Shown here: positions 11,001 to 17,069 of the stretch, one piece after another
Layout: each line of letters opens with the position of its first letter
Numbering within the stretch: the first letter of the stretch is position 1
Origin: Candidatus Jingweiarchaeum tengchongense
GTDB lineage: Archaea > Nanobdellota > Nanobdellia > Jingweiarchaeales > Jingweiarchaeaceae
DNA: 64,000 bases
Direction of reading: 5' to 3'
Assembly: GCA_025920705.1 (NCBI GenBank)
Contig: JAPDLJ010000001.1
Span: 62,001-126,000, forward strand
Position numbers and translations under genes: made by a program
The notes under the pieces: generated by a model
What the model was told of the DNA's origin: nothing
What the model saw: the letters and a program-made list of their open reading frames with translations, nothing else
The model's database searches: none

Positions 11001-12372
11001 CTTCTATATCACAAACGCCTTCTGCTGCTCTACAAACGGTTCCGGATGTTTTGAACTGGCATGTACTACTATCGCAGCAAACTGGCCATTGGCCACCAAC
11101 TTTCTCGCATTGCTCTCCTGGCTCTAAAACACCATTGCCGCAAACAGGAGGAACATAGCATACCTCAAGGTAAGGATCTTTTGATGTTTCTTGATTTTCT
11201 TTACTGTAGAAATCTTTGTGCTCGCCATCATTTACTAATCTTGCGACGAAACTTATCGTCTTGTCACCTGAATACTCACCTTGAACGCAAGAAGTAACTG
11301 TCCAATTATAATATGTATTATTTGAACCTACAGTTTGAGAACCACAAAGTGTTGAATAGGAGGGCATATTATTCCAATTAATCCCGGTTTCTGTCCAAGA
11401 ATCATCAGAAACTAAGTTAACATAAACTGTTTGTAGTTGGGAATCTCCCCCTGATTTATACATTTTTAATTTCGCGGATGTTATTGAACCTGTAATACTT
11501 GATAAGTCAAACTTGAGAAAGCTCATCCTATCTTTATTCTTATCCTTCTTTACATGAAGCTCAGAATCTGTGCCGTAGTTCGCATATTTGTTATTCTCAT
11601 CAACCCAGGAATCGGCAATTGGAGGAAGATTAACACAAACTTGACCAGGGCAATCACTAAAAGTCGTGGTTGCAAGAACTTTTCCCTCATAAGAAGCAGT
11701 AACGATATAAACATCTGTTATTCCATTAAGTTTAAAGGTTGTCTCAAAACCACCGTCAACAACATTTACATCCTGTTCATTGATGATATTACCTTGAACC
11801 TCAATGGTCAAATGGACAGTCGGATAATCAAAAGCCGAGCCGTAAATATAAACCGTTTCCTCTGGTCTGTACTCACTTTTGTCAGTCCATATTGTAGGAA
11901 TCACATCGAGCGTAACTACAATTGGATTCTCAGCGGAACTTGAAATATCAAACACGTTTATGACGTATTTATCTATGTATCCTGAATAGACAGCACCATT
12001 CGTATATTCATCAGGCCATTCACTTTCATAACTCAATTTGCTAATGACAAAATAAGCGTATTTGTTAATGGATGATGTTGGAATCATAGCAATTCCGTCA
12101 GAACCGGTCACTGCGTATGATTCAAGCAGGTAATCTCCATTCAAAGCATCAGAAACAAATATCTCAATCTTTGCATTTGCAACTGGATTATTTGAAGAGT
12201 CTCTCACAATAAAATAAATTTCTTTCGTGTCCGATGCAATTACGAACTGCAGCGCTAACGCTACGACCAGAAATGTGAAGACAAGACCGAGGAACACCTT
12301 TAATTTAGTAGAAGCTTTTAAATTTGCTTTTTTATCATAGAGAAAGTCAATTAAGTCCCTCGGTAGATTCAT
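2026..12372 (-). CDS. Giant modular Cys-rich surface protein (about 3,448 aa)
   Basis: Preferred start is ATG 12372, preceded by GGGGGTG five bases upstream; an ATG at 12396 adds eight residues but has no ribosome site. A basic N-terminus and one hydrophobic helix (residues about 25-46) indicate a signal anchor with the rest outside. Visible order: beta domains; a DNRLRE-like domain (about 250-405); a Cys-rich block resembling ADAM disintegrin modules (about 410-540); further Cys-rich and Ca-binding-like DNDCDG motifs to about 950; a long array of Ig-like repeats marked by 'PPxTxK' and 'HxLEYYCVDxLGN' (about 1150-2470) with a MAM-like jelly-roll inserted (about 1765-1920); a second set of Ig-like domains marked by 'DNxGN'; and a C-terminal 'GWNGFFLPR' domain seen in S-layer and adhesin proteins. 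No C-terminal membrane helix. Likely an adhesin or cell-envelope protein; binding partner unknown. Confidence 0.8.
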   Translation of the reverse strand: MNLPRDLIDFLYDKKANLKASTKLKVFLGLVFTFLVVALALQFVIASDTKEIYFIVRDSSNNPVANAKIEIFVSDALNGDYLLESYAVTGSDGIAMIPTSSINKYAYFVISKLSYESEWPDEYTNGAVYSGYIDKYVINVFDISSSAENPIVVTLDVIPTIWTDKSEYRPEETVYIYGSAFDYPTVHLTIEVQGNIINEQDVNVVDGGFETTFKLNGITDVYIVTASYEGKVLATTTFSDCPGQVCVNLPPIADSWVDENNKYANYGTDSELHVKKDKNKDRMSFLKFDLSSITGSITSAKLKMYKSGGDSQLQTVYVNLVSDDSWTETGINWNNMPSYSTLCGSQTVGSNNTYYNWTVTSCVQGEYSGDKTISFVARLVNDGEHKDFYSKENQETSKDPYLEVCYVPPVCGNGVLEPGEQCEKVGGQWPVCCDSSTCQFKTSGTVCRAAEGVCDIEEYCTGQSADCPVDQVRSNTYECRPKNAQCDVAEYCDGQNKHCPTDEKEPLGTPCNNGLYCDGPDHCDGYGNCVNLGPAIDCSQFNIPGIDTCDNDPDSYHPTWDFRNAFISVCDENKDACTQGDPTITHTCSVEKCDAECDSNDDCEGECVGNVWYHSGTCLQDCTCQYSDTQDCDELDCTTGIECIGVGTGEIQEWGDDYSCGPNGCYVVGKKPCSKNWTCGSIECPSCFEKECGGVKLICFETGGLFTLIWNEEPAPLETNCTDGYDNDCDGYIDCADLDCIGKNGTNGNFCCSSDSDCESFGEPYFYPEIAVCDYNPDNYLLTFDYRPEVPGECNLKILECVPKQQEISHTCADSDGQDGGPVIPIGNGIRTCSAECDGFGIECQPKIIDDTCYYSGSCDTECVCDYRDSQYCPEPGTVKDGICYYGYQTCTENGCGLLTSGMGCNDYCDPLLGPRDTIGPTTSNVVVTPHYNNGVFNLTAKTEDTCTVIKTAEFFVGPDSYASCDPEAPVKGTIYPADDGSFDLDKLVEYLLKKNIVFKSDGVNWVCVRAQDNAGNWGNCECTYFEEDILPPDCAYDIYLDNVLYPNEYLICGNNTWLNATVCDQESKIQGGEYFIDVVIPPIPAPWSGIWMDTSYNFTRWDGYKCAYIGAFVDASKLSDGTHYIRLRGKDTAENWGKISECLGVSFVRDTLAPITTKTLIPAGGVSHECTSDEITAANLPQGIQLTNGCQFVKTGTQITLHAEDPDPQKTGEHADKTKIYWKVYYKVNPNDQWLLDQEGMGEENQDVTITLSKESYHLIEYWAVDGCGWEENHHFELDIVDDKAPVTTKIIGEPKIECGESQGCDYWITQQTKITLDCVDQEPHPSNHVKVYWRYKVDDGQFTQWFVDEDGNVEFTFPEDSVHTLEYYCVDVLGNTEQIHVEIDKVDTVPPTTTKTYGQPLVEGQGGYPKWITSQTPITLAATDGGEICAVGMYKIYWMNTLVNDNYCLDPSTYCQPIHSYESEGWNEYTGPFYKTEQSCHMIEYYSVDLLGNKEPIKTQCVFVENTPPVSQKSLGTPKHECTQEEKTQYGINDCWFMTDETPIELSCADQQPHPVDDVKIHYKIEWKMNWEDNWQTVKEETVGNYIKFYYEDLPNYESYHRLTWYCVDALGNKESEHVELDIVDTKPPVSQKTLDNPKHACTSDEQALYYPNMPNPTDGCYFITQKTLITVSCSDQDPHPVNHVKIYYRDYLVGEQPGDFKEYVVYDNEPLVIYKEKDSAHVLEWYCVDELGNTEQLHVEYDIVDSVPPQGIKTIGEPKIKCESTTFSDNVENGAGEWTATGLWHITEYRSHSPTHSWAYNKESDHNYDTGFENSGELISKDIILGDNSQLTFWSYENTEKLSPYDAREVYVNDGSGWVKVWTSTGPEDQWRQVTIDLSAYTGKNVKIKFRFDTIDSLFNNYEGWYVDDIEITNIKNCDYWVSDKVTTITLDCDDSWDNQVPHPVDHEKMCYRISFDDPQQPWLTTQYCTQFGGTMEGDYCCADVSGESKYTFTFQEDSLHDLEYYCVDALGNQNQVDVEYFRVDSVPPEITKTIVGPHHGDCLPQNPNDVCFIDGITTIDVQMTDPDPTGRGCNVGGVYCEWGYYLDDDYQKFYGWYDKFPISFPEETKHELHIRCWDALGNEMIEDVEVFYVDKTAPTTTKTYGQPLVEGQGGYPKWITSQTPITLTVEDTGPHKSGIKETKYRVTLVDDTYCESQTACEDATGSGDWLTYTGPFKITEDSCHLIEFYSVDNVDKTEQTKRQCVYVDNKPPVSTKYFDGFSKPCDELPCAASGDCDYYIKQNTKIVLTCEDQSPHPVDDVKIYYRYYLDDVLKQDWTLYTEPIQYSEDSKHTLEWYCVDALGNKEDTHTQVERVDTTPPETTKSIGQPQWDNGYWITSQTPITLTALDKQEMCAAGPEKLHYEIWWDSNCDGEVDTKIEEKDIYTDENCNLKTTFYLGEECLHEIRWYAEDALGNVEQEHVQYHKVDNTPPHILILKPVDGWYSDGEDIPIVTLAEDLTNPHGPCENPLSGMCNVGIEDGRQCYAYLIDLLPEFKIVELETDGTLVYNAEAKECQGYATIPNPSGIPDGVVFLAVSVDDNLGNMGNSLGEVYHSIMMQCGCEDGYMENCPPTCIADVIQDIVTIWNLPKIGIDNHAPEVEVTLPFENDLLGSHPIQISADILDSYEGQVTGGITTGTPCYITLGGISLGSVPYDNTNRMCYGTIMVPNDKELPQGEQELKVEIADNAGNIGSDSVMVNVDTIAPALEIQYPENNMFVKGTIDIQVLVDEANVPEPMKIEISTDNGQTWNEVSDCEYIGPSPGYEYKCTYSWDTTTATDGLAYGIIARLTDNVGNTGYSEQVIVIVDNGEPESVAIIRPLNNEYISGSEAAIEIEAVTADAVSGIERVEFYRMVYGEDESEYPELIGLDDSQQDGWMITWMPEQTDTYTIYAVAYDNLGNSLKSRDVRFTYDNVWPSVEIQSPLTPVWKKAGEMLEVSFLCKEDNPKSFKIMVFTGGGGTIVGHIDSEDSSMLYRCYAGTEPITYMVPIYESTPEGTYHLEVYVYDKAGNGKNDIAWGVVKIDNYLPQPVNIGTQNVDNPPYDRDGDYKVIWNGGSDTNFDRFDIEVDGSIVNSVTSPYTGVSSDGMHTYRVRAVDKAGKTTWSEHVNVFVDTYAPSITPDTQYSVPMLGWFVNFTITDLTPSSGLQEPIYSTDATLPPLCYFNSLTKIGYCYVITTLGGGNWLDINIRDNAGWNVTRRIERGVPIDFTPPEIVNSAPGGILDGSEGIMLQVFTNEPATCKFDVLSRSYDTMAYIMNTLEGDGTYHYYELSGLQDGMYAYHVKCKDVAGNVMTNSEMIIFVLDTTGNYNVTINLHAGWNGFFLPRLVLEDIDSLGGDYSVWNVLESISGNYTVIWYYDGTMWKYYNPEWGNNPPPLPWALTEFNDQQNRPYWIYMTQGDRLEIE
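5885..5951 (-). repeat. Long near-exact repeat inside the giant gene, copy 1
   Basis: 67 bases match 8132-8198 with a single difference (acg versus atg). They encode the PKWITSQ / KTYGQPLVEGQGG start of two Ig-like repeats whose other parts differ much more, which points to recent local duplication or gene conversion. Confidence 0.85.
8132..8198 (-). repeat. Long near-exact repeat inside the giant gene, copy 2
   Basis: Partner of 5885-5951, 66 of 67 bases identical, in another Ig-like repeat of the same protein about 2.2 kb away. Confidence 0.85.
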
Positions 12373-12430
12373 CTGAGCACCCCCAAATTCTTCCATTTCA
12401 TTGGAAGTTTGTTACTTAAACGAGAATTTC

Positions 12431-12444
12431 TCTTTTTATAAACG
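12431..12444 (-). promoter_or_regulatory. TATA-like box for the giant surface protein gene
   Basis: The minus strand reads cgtttataaaaaga. A transcript starting about 25 nt downstream (near 12410) would have a leader of roughly 38 nt carrying the GGGGGTG site before ATG 12372. Confidence 0.5.
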
Positions 12445-12481
12445 TTTCTATTTCTTTATCACTATGTAGTAAATAGAAATC

Positions 12482-12979
12482 TCAATCCAATTTCTTCATT
12501 GTTGCGAAAGTTTCACTTGAAAAATGAAGGAGTGGCTCAAATTCTTCATTCCTTATGTGCTCCTTTTCAACCTTTCCAACAACAAGATAGTGATCTCCAA
12601 ATTCTTGCATTAAAACAACCTTACACTCAAATGAAATTGGACACTCTTTTATTAGTGGTGGCTTCACCTTTTCAGCCTTTTCCTTTGTCAGCTTCGCTAA
12701 AACAAATTTATCCTTCTCTTTCCCTGAAAATGAGCCACATATCTCTGCTTCTTTTTTCATCTCTTTGCTTAAGATATTCATCACGAATTCCTTTGTCTCT
12801 TTCAAATTTTTGAAGCTGTGTCTATTTGGAGAAACAGAGAATGCAACATATTTCGGTTCAAAGCTAATTGGCATCAAGAATGAAAAGGTGGCCACATTAT
12901 CCTTGCCTTCCTTACTTATTGTCGTTATCAAAGCAACAGGTCTTGGAAAAATTTGTTGAGAAATTCTCATTTTATTCAT
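12482..12979 (-). CDS. Flavin reductase-like, FMN-binding split-barrel protein
   Basis: 165 aa. The N-terminal motif PRPVALITTISKEGKDNVA, followed by SFLMPISFEPKYVAFSV, the 'HSFKNLKETKEFVMNI' stretch and a later 'CPISFECKV' segment, match the flavin reductase / flavoredoxin family (DIM6/NTAB type). These bind FMN and catalyse NAD(P)H-dependent flavin or iron reduction, or serve as electron carriers. The length is normal for a single-domain member. The start overlaps the last 8 bases of the upstream gene (12972-13634 frame), so the two are co-transcribed and translationally coupled. The physiological electron partner cannot be told from the sequence. Confidence 0.88.
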   Translation of the reverse strand: MNKMRISQQIFPRPVALITTISKEGKDNVATFSFLMPISFEPKYVAFSVSPNRHSFKNLKETKEFVMNILSKEMKKEAEICGSFSGKEKDKFVLAKLTKEKAEKVKPPLIKECPISFECKVVLMQEFGDHYLVVGKVEKEHIRNEEFEPLLHFSSETFATMKKLD

Positions 12980-13613
12980 ACTCCAATTTTTTTACCTTCA
13001 CGATCTTCACCTTCGCCTTCATCGGTCCAATCTTCATCCCATCAATGTGATCTGCCTGAACATATACATTTATCGGAATCTCTATTTCACCAGACTTCTT
13101 CAATTCATATAAATCCCTAATTTCGAATAGATCAGTCCTCAACAAGAATTTGAACATGTGCGTCCTTTCGTTTTCAATTGGAAAGCTTTGCTGGATTGAA
13201 GGCAACGAATATCCTTTCTTGGAATCGTAGAGCAATGAAGATATTTTTTTGCCTGCTTGCTCAGCGATTACGGTAAACCTAAGGGATAATCCTGTGTTGT
13301 TCGTGACAAATACGCGGAGCGTGGCTTCTTCATCCATCTGCATCTCTATTTCAGCTGGACTTATTTTAATGATCACTAAACCTCTCAATTTTTCAATTAT
13401 TTCCATCATGCATTTTTGTACTCTTGAAGAAGTCATGTACTTTGGTGCAATCACAGAAAAAATTTTGAGAAAATTTTCATTCTTTGCTCCTCTGAGCTCA
13501 AGCTCATTGAGAATTCTATCAGCGTTAATTTTCCCAGCATACTTTTGCAGACAGGATAAAAATATATCATAAATTTTCTTCGATTCCAAGATTTCTAGCA
13601 TTTGATCACCCAT
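12972..13613 (-). CDS. Hypothetical protein upstream of the flavin reductase
   Basis: About 213 aa and not recognised. The first ~95 residues look helical (LEILESKKIYDIFLSCLQKY, then AKYMTSSRVQKCMMEIIEKL-like helices). The rest looks like a beta-sandwich domain, with alternating strands such as LVIIKISPAEIEMQM, LRFTVIAEQAG and KVKIVKVKKLEYE. No signal peptide or membrane helix, so it should be cytoplasmic. The start is uncertain. A GTG at 13634 is fused to a perfect AAAGGAGGTG and so lies too close to it. ATG 13613 fits a short-leader transcript from the upstream TATA-like sequences. ATG 13601 has GGGTGAT three bases before it. The 3' end overlaps the flavin reductase start by 8 bases. Confidence 0.65.
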   Translation of the reverse strand: MGDQMLEILESKKIYDIFLSCLQKYAGKINADRILNELELRGAKNENFLKIFSVIAPKYMTSSRVQKCMMEIIEKLRGLVIIKISPAEIEMQMDEEATLRVFVTNNTGLSLRFTVIAEQAGKKISSLLYDSKKGYSLPSIQQSFPIENERTHMFKFLLRTDLFEIRDLYELKKSGEIEIPINVYVQADHIDGMKIGPMKAKVKIVKVKKLEYE

Positions 13614-13724
13614 GATCTCGAAATCAGAGATCACCTCCTTTAAATCATCTTTTTATCATATCACGCCATCATCATCATTCATGGATAATTAATCGTTATT
13701 TTCTTTTAAATCTTGTTATCGTTA

Positions 13725-13734
13725 AGTATAAAAA
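13725..13734 (+). promoter_or_regulatory. TATA-like box for the Lon-like protease gene
   Basis: Reads agtataaaaa. Its centre is about 28 nt before ATG 13758, and no ribosome site precedes that ATG, so the transcript is probably leaderless. Confidence 0.6.
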
Positions 13735-13757
13735 ATTTGGAATTTAGTAGATATACA

Positions 13758-15605
13758 ATGCGAAAAACTATCTTTTCAATTTTGATGCTCATCTTAATGT
13801 CGAACGCATTTGCCTTCTCTACTAATACAAAGATTGTCGGTGTTAGGGAAACAGAGAAAGGTATGGAAGGAGTGGTTGCATACCTCTTTGTTGAAGTGAA
13901 GAACGGAAGTGGAAGAGTATTCGTTGACACATTACCCTTGACGCAGGTAGATACGCAGGCTGGCGCAAGACTGGCAAAGGAAGTTGCTTGTGAAATATTA
14001 CAATACAACTGTTCATCTCTTGATTTTTTCTATGTGATAAGATCAAACTTCACAATGATTGGAGGTCCAAGTGCGAGCGCGGCAATGACCGTGGCCACAC
14101 TCGCTGCTCTGCTCAATAAGAGTCTTCTCTCAGATGTTGTCATAACAGGTACAATCAATCCTGATAGTAGCATTGGCCCGATTGGTGGCGTGCTTGAAAA
14201 GGCAAGGGCTGCCAGGGATGCTGGCGCTACACTTTTCCTGATACCTGAAGGTCAAGCGATTGTAAATGTACCAGAAACAAAAACAGAGCAAATAGGACCA
14301 ATAATTAGGACACAAACGACATTCAAGCAGGTGAACGTGATTGACTATGCGAAAAAAGAATTAAACTTGGACGTGATCGAAGTGGGTGATGTTTTGAGCG
14401 CATTCAAGTATATGACTGGCTACGAGATAACTGAAAGTAATCTCTCTGATGTTAAAGAAATCTTAGACCTTTACACGACCTCGATGAGGAAGATGGCGTC
14501 AAATCTTCTTTCTAAGGCACGAAGTTCAAATTTAGCATTAAAAACCAAAATAGGTAGCTTGAGTAGCATAGAAAGAAGAGCGATTGAAGATATATTTAAA
14601 AGTGCTGAGAGTGAACTTGAAGCTGCAGATAATTATTTCAATGCAGCGCAATATTATTCCTCTTCAAGCTTCTCTGTAAGGAGTTTAGTTTATTCAACAC
14701 ATGCAACGAACTTGATTGAATACTGGAGAAATTCGAGTATGCTCCTTCCAAAGATTGAGCAGATAAATGAAACAATAAATAATGTAATAAAAGAAATAGA
14801 AGGAGTAAATGAAGTAGATACAATATATGATATTGAAGCAATCATCATCTCAAGTGATCGAATATTCGAAGCAGAAGATGCAATGAAGGACGCAATTTCT
14901 GAAATTTCTAATGGAAACATTTATTCAGCGATTTATGATATAAGTGCGAGTGAAGTGAAGATTATGACTGCACAAGAATGGTTCAATTTGATCAATGAGT
15001 TCAATGGCAATCAAATAATCAGATTCAACAAAGAAATGATAAGGCAGCTAGTTCAGGAAAGGATGGAACAAGCAAGAAATTCTTTTACCTATGCTTCTTT
15101 GATAATTGGTGATGGATTATTAAGCAGTTCAAGCTCACATTTGAAAAAAGCGGATGAGGCTTATTTGGACAACAACTTGATCTTTGCTCTATTTGAGGCG
15201 CTGAAAGCAAGAGCAGAGGCAAATTTAGCAATGGGAATTAGGGATATTGCAGTGGAGCAATTAAATTCAAGAATAAATTTGACAAGAAAAAATGCTGAAA
15301 GGGCAATATTAAGAGCTGAGCAGAGAGGTATATTACCATTACTTGCGCTCAGTTATTTTGAATATTCCAAGGCTTTCAACGGTACAGAGTCACTTATATT
15401 TCTTGCCTATTCAGAGGAATTTGCGAGGATATCCGCGGACATATTCGCTGCGATCAACGAGAATCAAACAATTCCTGAGAGTCAAATTACATTAAGAAAA
15501 TTCGTTGAAGAAAGAAAAGAGAATTATCAAATCGTGTTCGCAATGGGTGCAATCTTAGGTTTCCTTGTTTCATATTTACTTGCTCAGAGAACAGGAAAGA
15601 AATGA
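13758..15605 (+). CDS. Membrane-anchored extracytoplasmic Lon-like (S16) serine protease
   Basis: 615 aa from ATG 13758, chosen because it begins a clean Sec signal (MRKTIFSILMLILMSNAFA) at leaderless distance from a TATA box; the longer frame from 13713 would bury it. Residues about 20-200 form a Lon protease domain without an ATPase: GGPSASAAM holds the catalytic Ser, and the helix KARAARDAGATLFLIP follows the GGVLEKA segment with the catalytic Lys. Then comes a long helical region with repeated Ala/Ser-rich helices (about 240-580). A single C-terminal membrane helix (FAMGAILGFLVSYLLA) and a short basic tail end the protein. This architecture matches archaeal secreted Lon-like proteases (COG1750). 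It probably degrades or processes proteins at the outer membrane face. It overlaps the next gene by four bases (ATGA). Confidence 0.88.
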   Translation: MRKTIFSILMLILMSNAFAFSTNTKIVGVRETEKGMEGVVAYLFVEVKNGSGRVFVDTLPLTQVDTQAGARLAKEVACEILQYNCSSLDFFYVIRSNFTMIGGPSASAAMTVATLAALLNKSLLSDVVITGTINPDSSIGPIGGVLEKARAARDAGATLFLIPEGQAIVNVPETKTEQIGPIIRTQTTFKQVNVIDYAKKELNLDVIEVGDVLSAFKYMTGYEITESNLSDVKEILDLYTTSMRKMASNLLSKARSSNLALKTKIGSLSSIERRAIEDIFKSAESELEAADNYFNAAQYYSSSSFSVRSLVYSTHATNLIEYWRNSSMLLPKIEQINETINNVIKEIEGVNEVDTIYDIEAIIISSDRIFEAEDAMKDAISEISNGNIYSAIYDISASEVKIMTAQEWFNLINEFNGNQIIRFNKEMIRQLVQERMEQARNSFTYASLIIGDGLLSSSSSHLKKADEAYLDNNLIFALFEALKARAEANLAMGIRDIAVEQLNSRINLTRKNAERAILRAEQRGILPLLALSYFEYSKAFNGTESLIFLAYSEEFARISADIFAAINENQTIPESQITLRKFVEERKENYQIVFAMGAILGFLVSYLLAQRTGKK

Positions 15606-16630
15606 TAAATATAGAGAAATTTGCTTGTGGCAAAATAAACTTCATAAGGAAAAGTTCTGGTCTACCTTTAATTGGGCACAATGCTTTTGGTGTGATTGAC
15701 CGTGGAACGAATCTATTACAAGTGAGGGCAACGACGATCTGCAATTTGAATTGTATTTTTTGCTCAACAGATGCTGGAAGATTTTCAAGAACAAGAGTAA
15801 ATGAATTCATCGTTGAATTGGAATATTTGCTTGATTATGTGTATAAGGTCGTTAAATTCAAGCAAATCAACGACATTGAGGTACATCTGGACTCGCTGGG
15901 AGAAACAATGACTTATCCTTGGATTACGGAATTGATTGGAAGGTTAAGGGAGAATGAAAATATTAAGACAATATCTATGCAGAGTAATGGTACACTGCTG
16001 AATGGGAAAAAGATAAAAGAGCTTGAGATGGTTGGCTTAGACCGGATAAATCTCTCCATTCTAGCCTTGGATGCTAAGCTCGCAAAAATACTTGCTGGAA
16101 TTGCCAATTATGACATTGAAAAGGTTAAAGATGTTGCTAAAAGAATCGCTGAATCGAAGATCGATCTGTTGATTGCGCCTGTACTCGTCCCAGGTTACAA
16201 TGAGGGTGAAATTCCTAAAATAATAGAATTTGGGATTGAAATCGGTGCTGGAAAGAAATTTTTGCCTTTCGGAATACAAAATTTCATGCGATACAAGTTA
16301 GGTAGAAAACCTAAAGGGTGCAGGACAATTCGTATGTATGATTTCAGAAAGAGAATGGAAGAATATGAAAAGAAATACAACATAAAACTTATTCTCTCTC
16401 CAAAGGACTTTGGAATTCACAAAGCAAAGATGCTTCCGATACCATTCAAAAAGAACGAGAAATTGAATGTGAGAATTGCAAGTGATGGGAGAATAATGGG
16501 GGAAATGATTGGTGTTGCAAGGGAAAGAAGTATTTCGATCATGAGATGCAATGCGAATGTGGGAGATATTGTGAAAATAAAAATATTAAAAACAAAACAT
16601 AATCTGATCGTGGCTGAAAGAGTGAAGTAA
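15602..16630 (+). CDS. Radical SAM protein with C-terminal TRAM-like domain (COG2100 type)
   Basis: 342 aa. The motif ATTICNLNCIFCSTDAGRFS contains the CX3CX2C cluster that holds a 4Fe-4S centre and binds S-adenosylmethionine. Later strands such as 'VHLDSLGETM', 'ISMQSNGTLL' and 'INLSILAL' fit the radical SAM barrel. The last ~60 residues, ending GDIVKIKILKTKHNLIVAERV, look like a TRAM RNA-binding domain, which hints at an RNA or nucleotide substrate. This arrangement is known from archaeal COG2100 'predicted Fe-S oxidoreductases'. The reaction is unknown. ATG overlaps the stop of the Lon-like protease gene, so the two are co-translated. Confidence 0.85.
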   Translation: MINIEKFACGKINFIRKSSGLPLIGHNAFGVIDRGTNLLQVRATTICNLNCIFCSTDAGRFSRTRVNEFIVELEYLLDYVYKVVKFKQINDIEVHLDSLGETMTYPWITELIGRLRENENIKTISMQSNGTLLNGKKIKELEMVGLDRINLSILALDAKLAKILAGIANYDIEKVKDVAKRIAESKIDLLIAPVLVPGYNEGEIPKIIEFGIEIGAGKKFLPFGIQNFMRYKLGRKPKGCRTIRMYDFRKRMEEYEKKYNIKLILSPKDFGIHKAKMLPIPFKKNEKLNVRIASDGRIMGEMIGVARERSISIMRCNANVGDIVKIKILKTKHNLIVAERVK

Positions 16631-16640
16631 TTCTAACGAA

Positions 16641-16654
16641 AGTTTTTTAAGTAA
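16641..16654 (+). promoter_or_regulatory. TATA-like box upstream of the 131-aa gene
   Basis: Reads agttttttaagtaa, about 27 nt before ATG 16674, in the short gap after the radical SAM gene. The gene may therefore have its own promoter. Confidence 0.45.
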
Positions 16655-16673
16655 CCACTATTTAATGGTGAAT

Positions 16674-17069
16674 ATGCATCCAGATTCGCTTGAATCGATC
16701 GTTCAAAAAACGGGCTATTTGGCCCAATTATTCGGCACGATGTACACAGCTGCATACATTGATGAAGTGATCCTAGAAAAAATTGAGGCAAATAAAAATG
16801 AAATTAGAGCGAATCTGAGGCTTCTCAAATTTGAAATAAAAAATCCAAGTGATTTGAAAATAATAAGTGAGATAAGCAAAAAGTTCAATGAACTGAACAA
16901 TGCTTATGGTAAGTTTAGAAAGAAGTATCATGAGAAACTTGAAAATAATGAAACATTGCCCATCACAGAATTGAAAAAATTGTATAGGAAGAGCGAAGAG
17001 TTGCAAGATAAATGTATAAAAATATTCAGTAAATTGGAGAAAGAATTTTCAAGGGATTTCATTGTTTAA
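16674..17069 (+). CDS. Small helical, coiled-coil-like hypothetical protein
   Basis: 131 aa from ATG 16674, preferred over the in-frame ATG at 16665 because GGTGA lies immediately upstream of it. It is rich in Lys, Glu and Asn, with heptad-like stretches (VILEKIEANKNEIRANLRLL, then ISEISKKFNELNNAY), so it should be all-helical and partly coiled-coil. No signal peptide or membrane helix. I do not recognise the family. The stop at 17069 abuts the stop of the convergent radical SAM gene with no spacer, which limits any terminator to coding sequence. Confidence 0.65.
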   Translation: MHPDSLESIVQKTGYLAQLFGTMYTAAYIDEVILEKIEANKNEIRANLRLLKFEIKNPSDLKIISEISKKFNELNNAYGKFRKKYHEKLENNETLPITELKKLYRKSEELQDKCIKIFSKLEKEFSRDFIV

